From: Adlercreutzia sp. ZJ176
Lineage (GTDB): Bacteria; Actinomycetota; Coriobacteriia; Coriobacteriales; Eggerthellaceae
DNA: 64,000 nt
NCBI RefSeq assembly: GCF_011038975.1
Contig: NZ_JAAKEC010000016.1
Location: 1-64,000, forward strand
Direction of reading: 5' to 3'
The translations under genes were made by a program, and so were the position numbers. Within the stretch, counting starts at the first letter, position 1. The number at the start of each line of letters is the position of its first letter. The notes beneath the pieces were generated by a model. The model was not told the origin of the DNA. It did not search any database and was given only the letters and a program-made list of their open reading frames with translations. Shown here piece by piece: positions 41,348 to 48,901 of this stretch.

Positions 41348-41622
41348 GTCAGCCCCATCTCGCGGTTAATCTGCTCGAGCGACTTCTCTTTTCCGGCCCT
41401 CATCTCCTCGTAGGTGCGATTGGCGCGGTCGCGCAGCTCCATCTCGTACGCGCGCACCTGCTGGCTGAGGAGGGCCTGCTGCTCGTAGGCGCGGGCGCTC
41501 ATGACGACGAGGTCGGCATGGCCGTTGCGCGTGATGTAGACAGGCTGGTCATGCTGTTCGCACAGCTCGTACACTTCGCTGATGTTTCGCTGCAGGTCAG
41601 ATGAGGTTCGCGTTATGGGCAT
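41344..41622 (-). CDS. Phd/YefM-type antitoxin
   Basis: A 92-residue protein: PITRTSSDLQRNISEVYELC, EQHDQPVYITRNGHADLVVM, SARAYEQQ. This is the Phd/YefM N-terminal DNA-binding fold, with a helical C-terminus that would wrap the toxin. The ATG is preceded by GAGGAAGG. Two direct repeats of ATTCAGAA lie about 50-65 bases upstream. Confidence 0.82.
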   Translation of the reverse strand: MPITRTSSDLQRNISEVYELCEQHDQPVYITRNGHADLVVMSARAYEQQALLSQQVRAYEMELRDRANRTYEEMRAGKEKSLEQINREMGLT

Positions 41623-41669
41623 GGTGCACCTTCCTCGGATCCGGCGGGCATGCAGCTAATATAGCATAC

Positions 41670-41688
41670 ATTCAGAATATATTCAGAA
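41670..41688. promoter_or_regulatory. Direct repeats upstream of the antitoxin, likely operator
   Basis: ATTCAGAA occurs at 41670-41677 and 41681-41688, 11 bp apart (one helical turn), in an AT-rich stretch with TATATT/TATGCTATATT promoter-like sequence on the minus strand. Confidence 0.5.
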
Positions 41689-41766
41689 ACATGACGGACC
41701 TGACCTGTCATGTGATGAGCTGTGGGAGCACGGCGAGGATGGCAGCTACGTATTCGAGGAAATGAC

Positions 41767-42189
41767 CTAATTGTCAAGATCCAGTTGTGCCACGAATTCG
41801 GCGGGGGTAATGACTTTGGTGATTGCCGACCGATAATCGCTGATGTTGCGCGTGATGATGGCCTCTGCTTTTTCTTCCTGGGCCGTTTCGTCCATCACGG
41901 CGTCTTCGAAGTCGCTGATTGCGGAAAAGCTTGCTCTTAAACAAGCGCGAGCTGTCGTGTCTGCTACGCTGAAAATCTCATACAGGCTCCTGATCACCTG
42001 ATTACATTTCTCATTGTCGTGGAAATGCCGATGCATGAGATAGAACACGTCCGTTATGGCTTTGGCCGTTGTCATTCCCTCAATGGCGTTGTTTGCGCTT
42101 GCGAGGAAGACGCGCTTGGAGTTTTCCAGAAAGGGCTCGCGTGCCTGGAGAACGTCGATTAGCACGCACGTGTCGACGAGGACTTTCAA
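41767..42189 (-). CDS. PIN-domain toxin (VapC-like)
   Basis: A 140-residue protein: MKVLVDTCVLIDVLQAREPF carries the first catalytic aspartate, and FEDAVMDETAQEEKAEAIIT, RNISDYRSAITKVITPAEFV the conserved C-terminal acidic positions and 'tRn..Df'. PIN toxins cut tRNA or rRNA. It overlaps the upstream small gene by 4 bases, the usual toxin-antitoxin layout. Confidence 0.8.
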   Translation of the reverse strand: MKVLVDTCVLIDVLQAREPFLENSKRVFLASANNAIEGMTTAKAITDVFYLMHRHFHDNEKCNQVIRSLYEIFSVADTTARACLRASFSAISDFEDAVMDETAQEEKAEAIITRNISDYRSAITKVITPAEFVAQLDLDN

Positions 42190-42401
42190 ATCGCAGCTCT
42201 CCTGTCATCGAGGGCGGCTTGAGCGTCGAAGTCGGGTGGCAAAATGCCGACGAGTGATTCCACCAGGGCTTCTTTGTCGGAGTGGGTAGAGGCTGGGCTG
42301 GTCGCAGCATCCCAGTCTTTCCTCGCAAGATCGGTTTTTTGCCGAGAAGCATCGAGAAAACGCTTCGGTTTTTTCTTAGACTCTGCCACCGCAATCTCCA
42401 T
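42186..42401 (-). CDS. Putative antitoxin of the PIN toxin
   Basis: A 71-residue protein beginning MEIAVAESKKKPKRFLDASR. It has no recognised DNA-binding motif but sits where an antitoxin belongs. Its C-terminus (VESLVGILPPDFDAQAALDD) resembles the acidic tail of toxin-binding antitoxins. The start at 42401 has a GGAGG site; a longer in-frame version from 42443 is possible but has no ribosome binding site. Confidence 0.55.
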   Translation of the reverse strand: MEIAVAESKKKPKRFLDASRQKTDLARKDWDAATSPASTHSDKEALVESLVGILPPDFDAQAALDDRRAAI

Positions 42402-42923
42402 GGTGTCCTCCATTGCGTGATGCTGATGACTGATTGGGCTCATTGTATTCCCATCCTGCGTGCTTTCGCTTGTGATTCATTTGATTTTACAGCTCGTTTG
42501 CTTGTGCTCCATGCTTGGTCTAGGTGTCCTGTCATCCAAGCTCCACTGGTCTGCTTGCCCTTCCGGCTGTCATGGCGACCTCTCCTCATCAGCCTCGTTT
42601 ACAATCTTATTGATCCCATTTACAATCCCCTCAATCCTCTCTTGTCGAAGGATCGAAACGAGAAGCGCTTGCCAATACGGTTGTCGCAATAATCATGACG
42701 CTCGTGAGCTGATTGAGGTGCGCATGCTTTCCGGTAGGATAAATCTTCTCGGCTTCTCCGACGCCGAATGCTCGATCAGCATTGAAGAAATGAATTAGCT
42801 TTGAGCGGTCGTGCTTTCTGGCAACAACCTATGCTCGGACAAGGTGGAGGGTAGAGGTAAACGGGGGAATGTCCCGAAAGCGCTGGGGTTGGCGGTTTCG
42901 GCAGGGGAGAGAAAGCGGCAGAC
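42402..42923. other. Intergenic region with decayed coding fragments
   Basis: No supported gene in about 520 bases. The minus strand reads RIEGIVNGINKIVNEADEER then SP and stop (about 42573-42655) without a convincing start. The plus strand reads ARELIEVRMLSGRINLLGFS then DAECSISIEEMN and stop (ending at 42798). Both look like remnants of accessory genes. The downstream part before the DUF512 gene has no recognised promoter. Confidence 0.35.
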
Positions 42924-44477
42924 TTGAAGAAGGCGGGTTGCGTGGAGACATACCCTTCACCAGACATAGTGCGGCAGGCGGGCGACCGCCCGCGCGCTTG
43001 CGCCTGCAGCGACGCGGAAGTCCCCGCGCCTGCAGCAGCGCCTGCCGGCGCGCCCTCGTCGGCGCCGGAGCCTGCCCTCGCGCCCCGCCCGCGCGCAACG
43101 CGCTCTGCGGTGCCGCCGCGCGCGCTCATCACCGCCGTCGCGCCTGACTCGCCCGCCTATGACGCGGGCTTCGAGCCGGGGTGCTACCTCACCAGCGTCG
43201 ACGGGCAGCCCCTGCGGGACATCATCGACTGGCGCTGGCTCTCTGCTGAGGACGTCATCGAGGTGGGGTACGTCGACCTCGACGGCGACTCAGGTGTGGT
43301 GGAGCTCGAGCGCGAGGAGGGGGAGGACTGGGGCTTCACCTTCGAGGGCGTGGTGTTCGACGCCGTCAAGCTGTGCCGCAACGCGTGCACGTTCTGCTTC
43401 ATGCGCCAGCTGCCCGCGCACATGCGCCCCTCGCTCTCGCTGCGCGACGACGACTTCCGCCTGAGCTTTTTGTCCGGCACGTTCGTGACGCTCACCAACT
43501 TGAGCGTCGAGGACGAGGCGCGCATCATCGAGCAGCGCATCTCGCCCCTGCGCGTGTCGCTGCACGCGAGTGACCCTGTGGCGCGTCGCGCGCTCATCGG
43601 CCGCCACGCGCAGCACGGGCTCGACGCGCTCGACCGTCTGCTCGCGGCGGGCATCGAGGTGCACGCGCAGATCGTGCTCGTGCCCGAGGCGAACGACGGC
43701 GACGTGCTGCGCGGGACGCTGAACTGGGCATATGCGCGCCCGAACATCCTGAACATCGGCATCGTGCCCCTCGGCTTCACCAAGCACCAGACCTTCTTCG
43801 ACCACAGCTTCAACGATCCGGCCGCCGCGCGCGCGGTCATTGACATCGTAGAGCCCTTCCAGCGCCGTGCGCTTGCCGAGCGCGGCGAGCCGTGGGTGCA
43901 CGCAGCCGACGAGTTCTACCGCAACGCCTACTTGGCCGACACGGCGGAGAAGATCCCTCCCGCCAGCCACTACGGCGACTTCTCGCTCTTCGAGGACGGC
44001 ATCGGCATCATCCGCTCCTACGTGGACGAGTTCGATTCTGCCTGCGCGGACGGGCTCGCGCGCCGCGCCGCCGACGCGCTCGACGCCGCCGGCCTGCGCG
44101 TGCGCTTCGTGGTGGGCGAGGCCATGCAGCCCTTCCTGGACCGCATGGTGGAGCGAAGCCCGCTGGCCGGTCGCCTCGTCCCCCTCACGGTGCGAAACAC
44201 CTACTTCGGCGGCAACGTGGACGTCACCGGCCTCCTCTGCGCCTGCGACATCGTGCCCGCGATACAAGCTGCTCGCCCCGCGCCCCCCGCCTCCGTGCCC
44301 CGCGACCTCTTCGTCATCCCGCGCGTCATCTTGAACGACGCCGGCGTGACGCTCGATGACGCTACCGTAGAGGATATGGAGAAGGCCGCGGGCACGCCCA
44401 TCAGCGTGGTATCCTGTAACCCGTTAGATTACCTAACTGAAATTATCAACCTGGCCGCTGCGGGGCGGGCCGTCTGA
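42924..44477 (+). CDS. DUF512 family radical SAM-like protein with PDZ domain
   Basis: A 517-residue protein in this frame. After a low-complexity N-terminal 65 residues (probably not all translated), a PDZ-like region (LITAVAPDSPAYDAGFEPGC) is followed by the Fe-S motif KLCRNACTFCFMRQLP. The DUF512 region is next (RDDDFRLSFLSGTFVTLTNL, PLRVSLHASDPVARRALIGR). CxxxCxFC fits an iron-sulfur binding site. It lies immediately before der, an arrangement known from clostridia and actinobacteria, suggesting a ribosome-linked role. The TTG start at 42924 is weak; the true start could be a GTG closer to 43109. Confidence 0.85.
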   Translation: MKKAGCVETYPSPDIVRQAGDRPRACACSDAEVPAPAAAPAGAPSSAPEPALAPRPRATRSAVPPRALITAVAPDSPAYDAGFEPGCYLTSVDGQPLRDIIDWRWLSAEDVIEVGYVDLDGDSGVVELEREEGEDWGFTFEGVVFDAVKLCRNACTFCFMRQLPAHMRPSLSLRDDDFRLSFLSGTFVTLTNLSVEDEARIIEQRISPLRVSLHASDPVARRALIGRHAQHGLDALDRLLAAGIEVHAQIVLVPEANDGDVLRGTLNWAYARPNILNIGIVPLGFTKHQTFFDHSFNDPAAARAVIDIVEPFQRRALAERGEPWVHAADEFYRNAYLADTAEKIPPASHYGDFSLFEDGIGIIRSYVDEFDSACADGLARRAADALDAAGLRVRFVVGEAMQPFLDRMVERSPLAGRLVPLTVRNTYFGGNVDVTGLLCACDIVPAIQAARPAPPASVPRDLFVIPRVILNDAGVTLDDATVEDMEKAAGTPISVVSCNPLDYLTEIINLAAAGRAV

Positions 44478-44540
44478 GCGTGCGCCTGGGGCGCCGCGCA
44501 GGGCAGGTCGCGAAGCCCTCGACCATAGAAGGAACGAATC

Positions 44541-45854
44541 ATGGCATTACCTCTCGTCGCCGTCGTCGGGCGTCCCAACGTGGGCAAGTCCACGCTGGTG
44601 AATCGCATCGCGCAGACTGGCGAGGCCATCGTGCACGAGATGCGCGGCGTCACGCGCGACCGCTCGTACCACAAGGCCGACTGGAACGGCATCGACTTCA
44701 CGCTCGTCGACACGGGCGGCATCGAGATGGGCAACGAGGACGCCTTCCAGAGCTCCATTCGCGCGCAGGCCTTCGAGGCCACGCGCCAAGCTGACGTCAT
44801 CGTGTTCCTCGTCGACGGCAAGACCGGCATCAACGCCGACGACGAGGAGGTGGCGCGCATCCTGCGCCGCGCGAACAAGCCGGTGTTCCTCGCGGTGAAC
44901 AAGATGGACAACCCCTCGAAGGAGGACGCCATCTGGGAGTTCTACAACCTGGGGCTCGGCGACCCGTGGCCGGTGTCGGCGACGCACGGGCACGGCACGG
45001 GCGATTTGCTCGACGAGATCACGGCCGAGCTGGCCAAGCTCGACTACGACGGGCAGGACGAGGTGCCAGCCGTCAACGTGGCCATCATCGGCCGCCCGAA
45101 CGCGGGCAAGTCCTCGCTCACCAACCGGCTCACCAACGACGAGCGCTCCATCGTGAGCGACGTGGCGGGCACCACGCGCGACGCCGTGGACACGCTCGTG
45201 GAGCACGAGGGCGAGCTCTACCGCATCGTCGACACGGCGGGCCTGCGCCGCAAGAGCCACATCGACGAGGACGTGGAGTACTACGGGTTCGTGCGCGCCA
45301 TGCGCGCGATCGACCGCGCCGACGTGGCGCTGCTCGTGATCGACGGCACGCTCGGCCTCACCAACGAGGACCAGCGCGTGGCGGGCTACGCGGCCGAGCG
45401 CGGCTGCGCGATGGCCATCATCCTGAACAAGTGGGACATCGTGGAGGGCCCTGAGGCCAAGCAGAAGATCCGCGAGCTCATCGAGGACCGCATGACGTTC
45501 GTGGGCTATGCGCCCGTGATCGCCGTCTCGGCGCTGACCGGCAAGAAGGTCGACCGCGTGTGGGACGTCATCGACCAGGCGTATGCGGGCTACTCCACCG
45601 AGATCTCCACGAGCCAGCTCAACGCGTGGCTCGCCGGCATCCGCGAGACGGGCCACACCGTGAGCAAGGGGAAGGCCCTCCTGCGCATGAAGTACGTCAC
45701 GCAGACCTCCACGTGCCCGCCGCAGTTCACGTTCTTCTGCAACCGTCCCGACATCGTGGACGACAACTACGAGCGCTACCTCGAGAACCGCCTGCGCGAG
45801 CAGTTCAACCTGGAGGGAACGCCCATCCGCCTCAAGTTCAAGAAGAAGGACTAG
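44541..45854 (+). CDS. der: Ribosome-associated GTPase Der (EngA)
   Basis: A 437-residue protein with two GTPase domains: VVGRPNVGKSTLVNRI and IIGRPNAGKSSLTNRL (P-loops), DTGGIEMG and DTAGLRRKSHIDEDVE (switch II), NKMD and NKWD. The C-terminal KH-like domain (RMKYVTQTSTCPPQFTFFCN) ends it. Der assists 50S assembly. ATG 44541 follows an AGAAGGAAC site. Confidence 0.97.
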   Translation: MALPLVAVVGRPNVGKSTLVNRIAQTGEAIVHEMRGVTRDRSYHKADWNGIDFTLVDTGGIEMGNEDAFQSSIRAQAFEATRQADVIVFLVDGKTGINADDEEVARILRRANKPVFLAVNKMDNPSKEDAIWEFYNLGLGDPWPVSATHGHGTGDLLDEITAELAKLDYDGQDEVPAVNVAIIGRPNAGKSSLTNRLTNDERSIVSDVAGTTRDAVDTLVEHEGELYRIVDTAGLRRKSHIDEDVEYYGFVRAMRAIDRADVALLVIDGTLGLTNEDQRVAGYAAERGCAMAIILNKWDIVEGPEAKQKIRELIEDRMTFVGYAPVIAVSALTGKKVDRVWDVIDQAYAGYSTEISTSQLNAWLAGIRETGHTVSKGKALLRMKYVTQTSTCPPQFTFFCNRPDIVDDNYERYLENRLREQFNLEGTPIRLKFKKKD

Positions 45855-45857
45855 CCC

Positions 45858-46565
45858 ATGCTCGGCGTGCTTCTGTGGGCCATCGGCCTGTTCGTCGCCT
45901 GCTTCCTCCTAGGCTCCATCCCGTGGGGCGTGATCATCTCGCGGGTGTTCTTCCACAAGGACATCCGCGACGAGGGCTCGGGCAACATCGGCACCACCAA
46001 CGCCATGCGCTCGATGGGCAAGGCGGGCGGCGGCGCGGTGTTCGTGCTCGACTTCGGGAAGGGCGTGATCTCGGGCCTGCTCGCGACGCTCGTGGCGCCC
46101 TGCATCCAAGGCTCGCTCGCCGTGAGCGCCGCCCAGGCGGGGAGCTTCGGCGGCGTGCTCGTGGCGACAACCGCGCCTGTTGCCGAGAGCGCGCTGGCGC
46201 TCTGCTTCGGCGTGGCCTTCTTCGGCTGCGTGTGGGGGCACATCTTCAGCCCGTGGCTGGGCTTCAAGGGCGGCAAGGGCATCGCGGTGGCCGTGGGCTG
46301 CCTGTTCGTGGTGTTCGGGCCCGTCGGCGCGCTGCTCGAGATCGCGATCTTCGCCGTGCTGGTGGTCACCACGCGCTACGTGTCGGTGGGCTCGATCGCC
46401 GCGGCGGCCGCCTGCCCGTTCTTCTCGCTGTACTACCTGTGGGGCCACGGGCTCGCCGTGGCGCTCATGACGGTGGGCGCGCTCACGGTGGTGTGGGCGC
46501 ACCGCGGCAACATAGCGCGCCTGCGCGCGGGCAACGAGCGCAGGATCGGGGACAAGAAGAAGTAG
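45858..46565 (+). CDS. plsY: Glycerol-3-phosphate acyltransferase PlsY
   Basis: A 235-residue membrane protein with about five helices. Family motifs: LGSIPWGVIISRVFFHKDIR (first loop), GSGNIGTTNAMRSMGKAGGG, and GHIFSPWLGFKGGKGIAVAV. It transfers acyl from acyl phosphate to glycerol-3-phosphate, the first step of phospholipid synthesis. It starts three bases after der and precedes gpsA, whose product supplies the substrate. Confidence 0.95.
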   Translation: MLGVLLWAIGLFVACFLLGSIPWGVIISRVFFHKDIRDEGSGNIGTTNAMRSMGKAGGGAVFVLDFGKGVISGLLATLVAPCIQGSLAVSAAQAGSFGGVLVATTAPVAESALALCFGVAFFGCVWGHIFSPWLGFKGGKGIAVAVGCLFVVFGPVGALLEIAIFAVLVVTTRYVSVGSIAAAAACPFFSLYYLWGHGLAVALMTVGALTVVWAHRGNIARLRAGNERRIGDKKK

Positions 46566-46682
46566 GGAGCTCCGCCGTGCTGACGCAGCGGCGGAACCTG
46601 CCGACGCTGCGAAGCGCTGCAGAGCCTCTCGCTGGCTTTGCCGGACAGGTGACTCTGAGGTTTTGAAGGAGTTGAACGCACT

Positions 46683-47687
46683 ATGAAGGTTGCGGTTATC
46701 GGCGCGGGGTCGTGGGGCACGGCGCTCTCCCAGGTGCTCGCGACGAACGGGCACGACGTGGCGCTGTGGGCGCGCAACCCCGAGGTGGTCGCGGGCGTGA
46801 ACGAACAGCACAAAAACCCGCGCTACCTGACGGGCTCCGCGCTCTCGCCGCGCGTGCGCGCGACGCTCTCCTACGCCGAAGCGCTCGCCGACGCGCGCGC
46901 CGTGGTGGTGGTCACGCCCTCGCACATCATGCGCAGCGTGGGCGCTGAGCTTTCCGGGCTCGTCGGACCTGAGACCCCCATCGTCATCTGCTCGAAGGGC
47001 GTCGAGGAGAAAACCGGCATGCTGCCCATCGACGTCCTCGCCGACGAGGTGGGGAACCCCGCGCGCATGGCCGTGCTCTCCGGCCCCAACCACGCCGAGG
47101 AGATCATCTGCGGGAAGCCCGCCGCCACGGTTGTCGCGAGCGCGTCGGAGGCGACGGCAGTGCTCTTCCGCGACCTGTTCGCCACGGACACCTTCCGCAC
47201 CTACACGTCGCTCGACGCGGCGGGCGTGGAGCTCTGCGCGGCGTTCAAGAACGTGATCGCCATCGCCGTGGGCATCTCCTACGGGCTGGGCAACGGCGAC
47301 AACACCGCGTCGCTCCTGATCACGCGCGGGCTCGCCGAGATGAGCCGCATGGTGGTGGCCTGCGGCGGCGAGGCCATCACGTGCATGGGGCTCGCGGGCG
47401 CAGGCGACATGGTGGCCACGTGCATGTCGAAGCACTCGCGCAACCGCCGCTTCGGCGAGGACTACGTGGCGCGCGGCCGCACGCTCGACGACTTCGCCGC
47501 CGACACGCACATGGTGGTGGAGGGCGCGCTCGCGTGCAAGACGCTCGAGGTGCTCTCAAAGCGCCATCACGTGGAGCTGCCCATCACCGACACGGTGCGC
47601 GAGATCGTCTGGAAGGGGGCCGACGCGGCCACCGCCGCGCGCCTGCTCGCCGACCGCCCGCTGACCACGGAGTTCTACGGGCTGTAG
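46683..47687 (+). CDS. gpsA: NAD(P)-dependent glycerol-3-phosphate dehydrogenase
   Basis: A 334-residue enzyme making glycerol-3-phosphate for phospholipids. The N-terminal Rossmann motif is VIGAGSWGTALSQVLATNGH. IVICSKGVEEKTGMLPIDVL, GPNHAEEIICGKPAATVVAS, and AAFKNVIAIAVGISYGLGNG match GpsA. The last seven codons and stop are duplicated downstream in a tandem repeat (see 47667-47883). AAGGAG precedes the ATG. Confidence 0.96.
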   Translation: MKVAVIGAGSWGTALSQVLATNGHDVALWARNPEVVAGVNEQHKNPRYLTGSALSPRVRATLSYAEALADARAVVVVTPSHIMRSVGAELSGLVGPETPIVICSKGVEEKTGMLPIDVLADEVGNPARMAVLSGPNHAEEIICGKPAATVVASASEATAVLFRDLFATDTFRTYTSLDAAGVELCAAFKNVIAIAVGISYGLGNGDNTASLLITRGLAEMSRMVVACGGEAITCMGLAGAGDMVATCMSKHSRNRRFGEDYVARGRTLDDFAADTHMVVEGALACKTLEVLSKRHHVELPITDTVREIVWKGADAATAARLLADRPLTTEFYGL

Positions 47688-47883
47688 GCTCCGCCGCTGC
47701 CGCGAAGCGGTGGAGCCGGCTGACGTCGCGAAGGGCCGAGGTGCCCCGAGTTGTCGCTCCAAGCGCTTGTCGCGCACGGAGTTCTACGGGCTGTAGGTTC
47801 CCCGCTGCTGTGCGACGGCTGAGCCGGCTGACGCCGCGAAGGGCCGGGGCACCCTGCCTTGCCGCTCCAAGCGCTCGCTGCGC
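47667..47883. repeat. Tandem duplication of the gpsA 3' end (109-bp unit)
   Basis: The block ACGGAGTTCTACGGGCTGTA (end of gpsA including stop) at 47667 recurs at 47776, followed by similar GGCTGACG/GAAGGGCCGGGG sequence, giving about two copies of a 109-bp unit. Each unit has GGCTCC/GGAGCC-like pairing sequences that may act as terminators. Confidence 0.75.
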
Positions 47884-48006
47884 ACGAAGTGCGCGTCCGC
47901 GCGCTTTTCGCGGCAACTCGGGGCACCCCGGCCCTTCTCGCTGACGTTGCCAATGATGGGGGTAAGGGGGCGCGCAGGGGTCTTGCGCCTTGGCCGAGTG
48001 GGCTCG
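47884..48006. other. Convergent gap between gpsA and the alkyltransferase-like gene
   Basis: This short stretch carries no gene. It continues the degenerate tail of the tandem unit and then GGGGTAAGGGGG and GC-rich sequence before the minus-strand gene end at 48007. Confidence 0.4.
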
Positions 48007-48498
48007 CTATGCGTGCCTTCGCTCCAACTCAAGGAACGCGGCGCGCAGCTGGGCGCTTCGGTCGGCGCCGGTGGGGCGCCCGTTGGCGCCCACCACGCGG
48101 TGCGCGGGGACGAGCACCGCGAGCGGGTTCTTCCGCACGGCGGCCCCGACCATGCGGTAGGTCTCGGGCTGGCCGATCGCCTCGGCGATCTCGCGGTTGG
48201 TGCGCGTCTGCCCGTAGGGGATGGCCTCGATGGCGCGCCACACCCTCACCTGGAAGTCACTCCCCTCGAGCACGGCGGGTACGTCGAAGGAGGTGCGCTT
48301 GCCGGCGAAGAACTCGAGCAGCTGGGTTGAGCAGGCGTTCGTCGCCTCGGCAGGTCGCCGCTCGCCGTCCAGGCGCACGTCGCCGAGCGCCACGGCGCAG
48401 ACGGCGCCCGCGCGCTCGGCGATGGTGACGGGCCCGTACGGCGTGGGGTAGACGTAGTAGGTGAGCTTGTCGTGGGGGCTTGCGGCGAAACGGGCCAT
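48007..48498 (-). CDS. Alkyltransferase-like protein (MGMT homologue with Ala at the acceptor Cys)
   Basis: A 163-residue protein with a full MGMT layout: N-terminal domain (YYVYPTPYGPVTIAERAGAV), then DFQVRVWRAIEAIPYGQTRT, NREIAEAIGQPETYRMVGAA, VRKNPLAVLVPAHRVVGANG, RPTGADRSAQLRAAFLELER. The methyl-acceptor motif PCHRV is PAHRV here (codons CCC GCG CAC). Loss of the cysteine is typical of alkyltransferase-like (ATL) proteins, which bind O6-alkylguanine and hand it to nucleotide excision repair. The ATG at 48498 has an AAAGGA site; upstream in-frame codons are not conserved. Confidence 0.88.
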   Translation of the reverse strand: MARFAASPHDKLTYYVYPTPYGPVTIAERAGAVCAVALGDVRLDGERRPAEATNACSTQLLEFFAGKRTSFDVPAVLEGSDFQVRVWRAIEAIPYGQTRTNREIAEAIGQPETYRMVGAAVRKNPLAVLVPAHRVVGANGRPTGADRSAQLRAAFLELERRHA

Positions 48499-48601
48499 GC
48501 GGCGTCCTTTCAGATGAAGCATGCGGCCATTATAACGCGGAGCGCGCGTCGTGCCCACCGTGCCGCCCCGAGCGGAGCACCCGTCAGGTGCTCCCCCCCC
48601 A

Positions 48602-48728
48602 TGTCATCCTGAGCGCAGCGCCCGCAGGGCGCGGAGTCGAAGGATCTGGTCGCGCGCGAGTTGCGCATGCGAGCGCGCCATGCCCGGGGCCAGATCCTTC
48701 GACTCGCTTCGCTCGCTCAGGATGACAC
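48602..48728. repeat. Dispersed palindromic repeat, complete copy with arms exchanged
   Basis: Left arm TGTCATCCTGAGCGCAGCGC ... GTCGAAGGATCTGGTC, right arm GGCCAGATCCTTCGACTCGC ... GCTCAGGATGACAC. Compared with 25251-25378 the internal variants (the CGCCCGCAGGGCGCGG form and the GCGAAGCGAG form) are on opposite arms, as if the element were inverted. Confidence 0.85.
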
Positions 48729-48761
48729 GGGGTGGGTAGCGCAGCGGGCGCGCCATGCCCG

Positions 48762-48835
48762 GGGCCGGATCCTTCGACTCCGTTCTGCTCGCTCAGGATG
48801 ACACGGGGGGAGAGCTGCTCCGCTCAGGATGACAC
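48762..48835. repeat. Partial dispersed-repeat copies
   Basis: A right-arm copy (ggccggatccttcgactccg ... gctcaggatgacac) at 48762-48803 and a shorter gctccgctcaggatgacac at 48817-48835. Confidence 0.75.
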
Positions 48836-48901
48836 GCGAGCATGACCCTCCGTTGCGTCAAGGCGCGCCACGCTGCCACGCGCTCTTGCCGTTGCTTTGC
48901 G

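Larger units (their letters stand above)
48499..48901. other. Intergenic dispersed-repeat region
   Basis: No gene is seen. The stretch holds a complete copy of the dispersed palindrome (48602-48728), a second partial copy (48762-48803) and a short one (48817-48835). The remainder, up to the minus-strand gene end at 48902, is GC-rich without recognised signals. Confidence 0.7.

Noticed and set aside
42869-43147. Plus-strand frame ahead of the DUF512 domain
   Set aside because: A different frame of the low-complexity N-terminus, with no domain.
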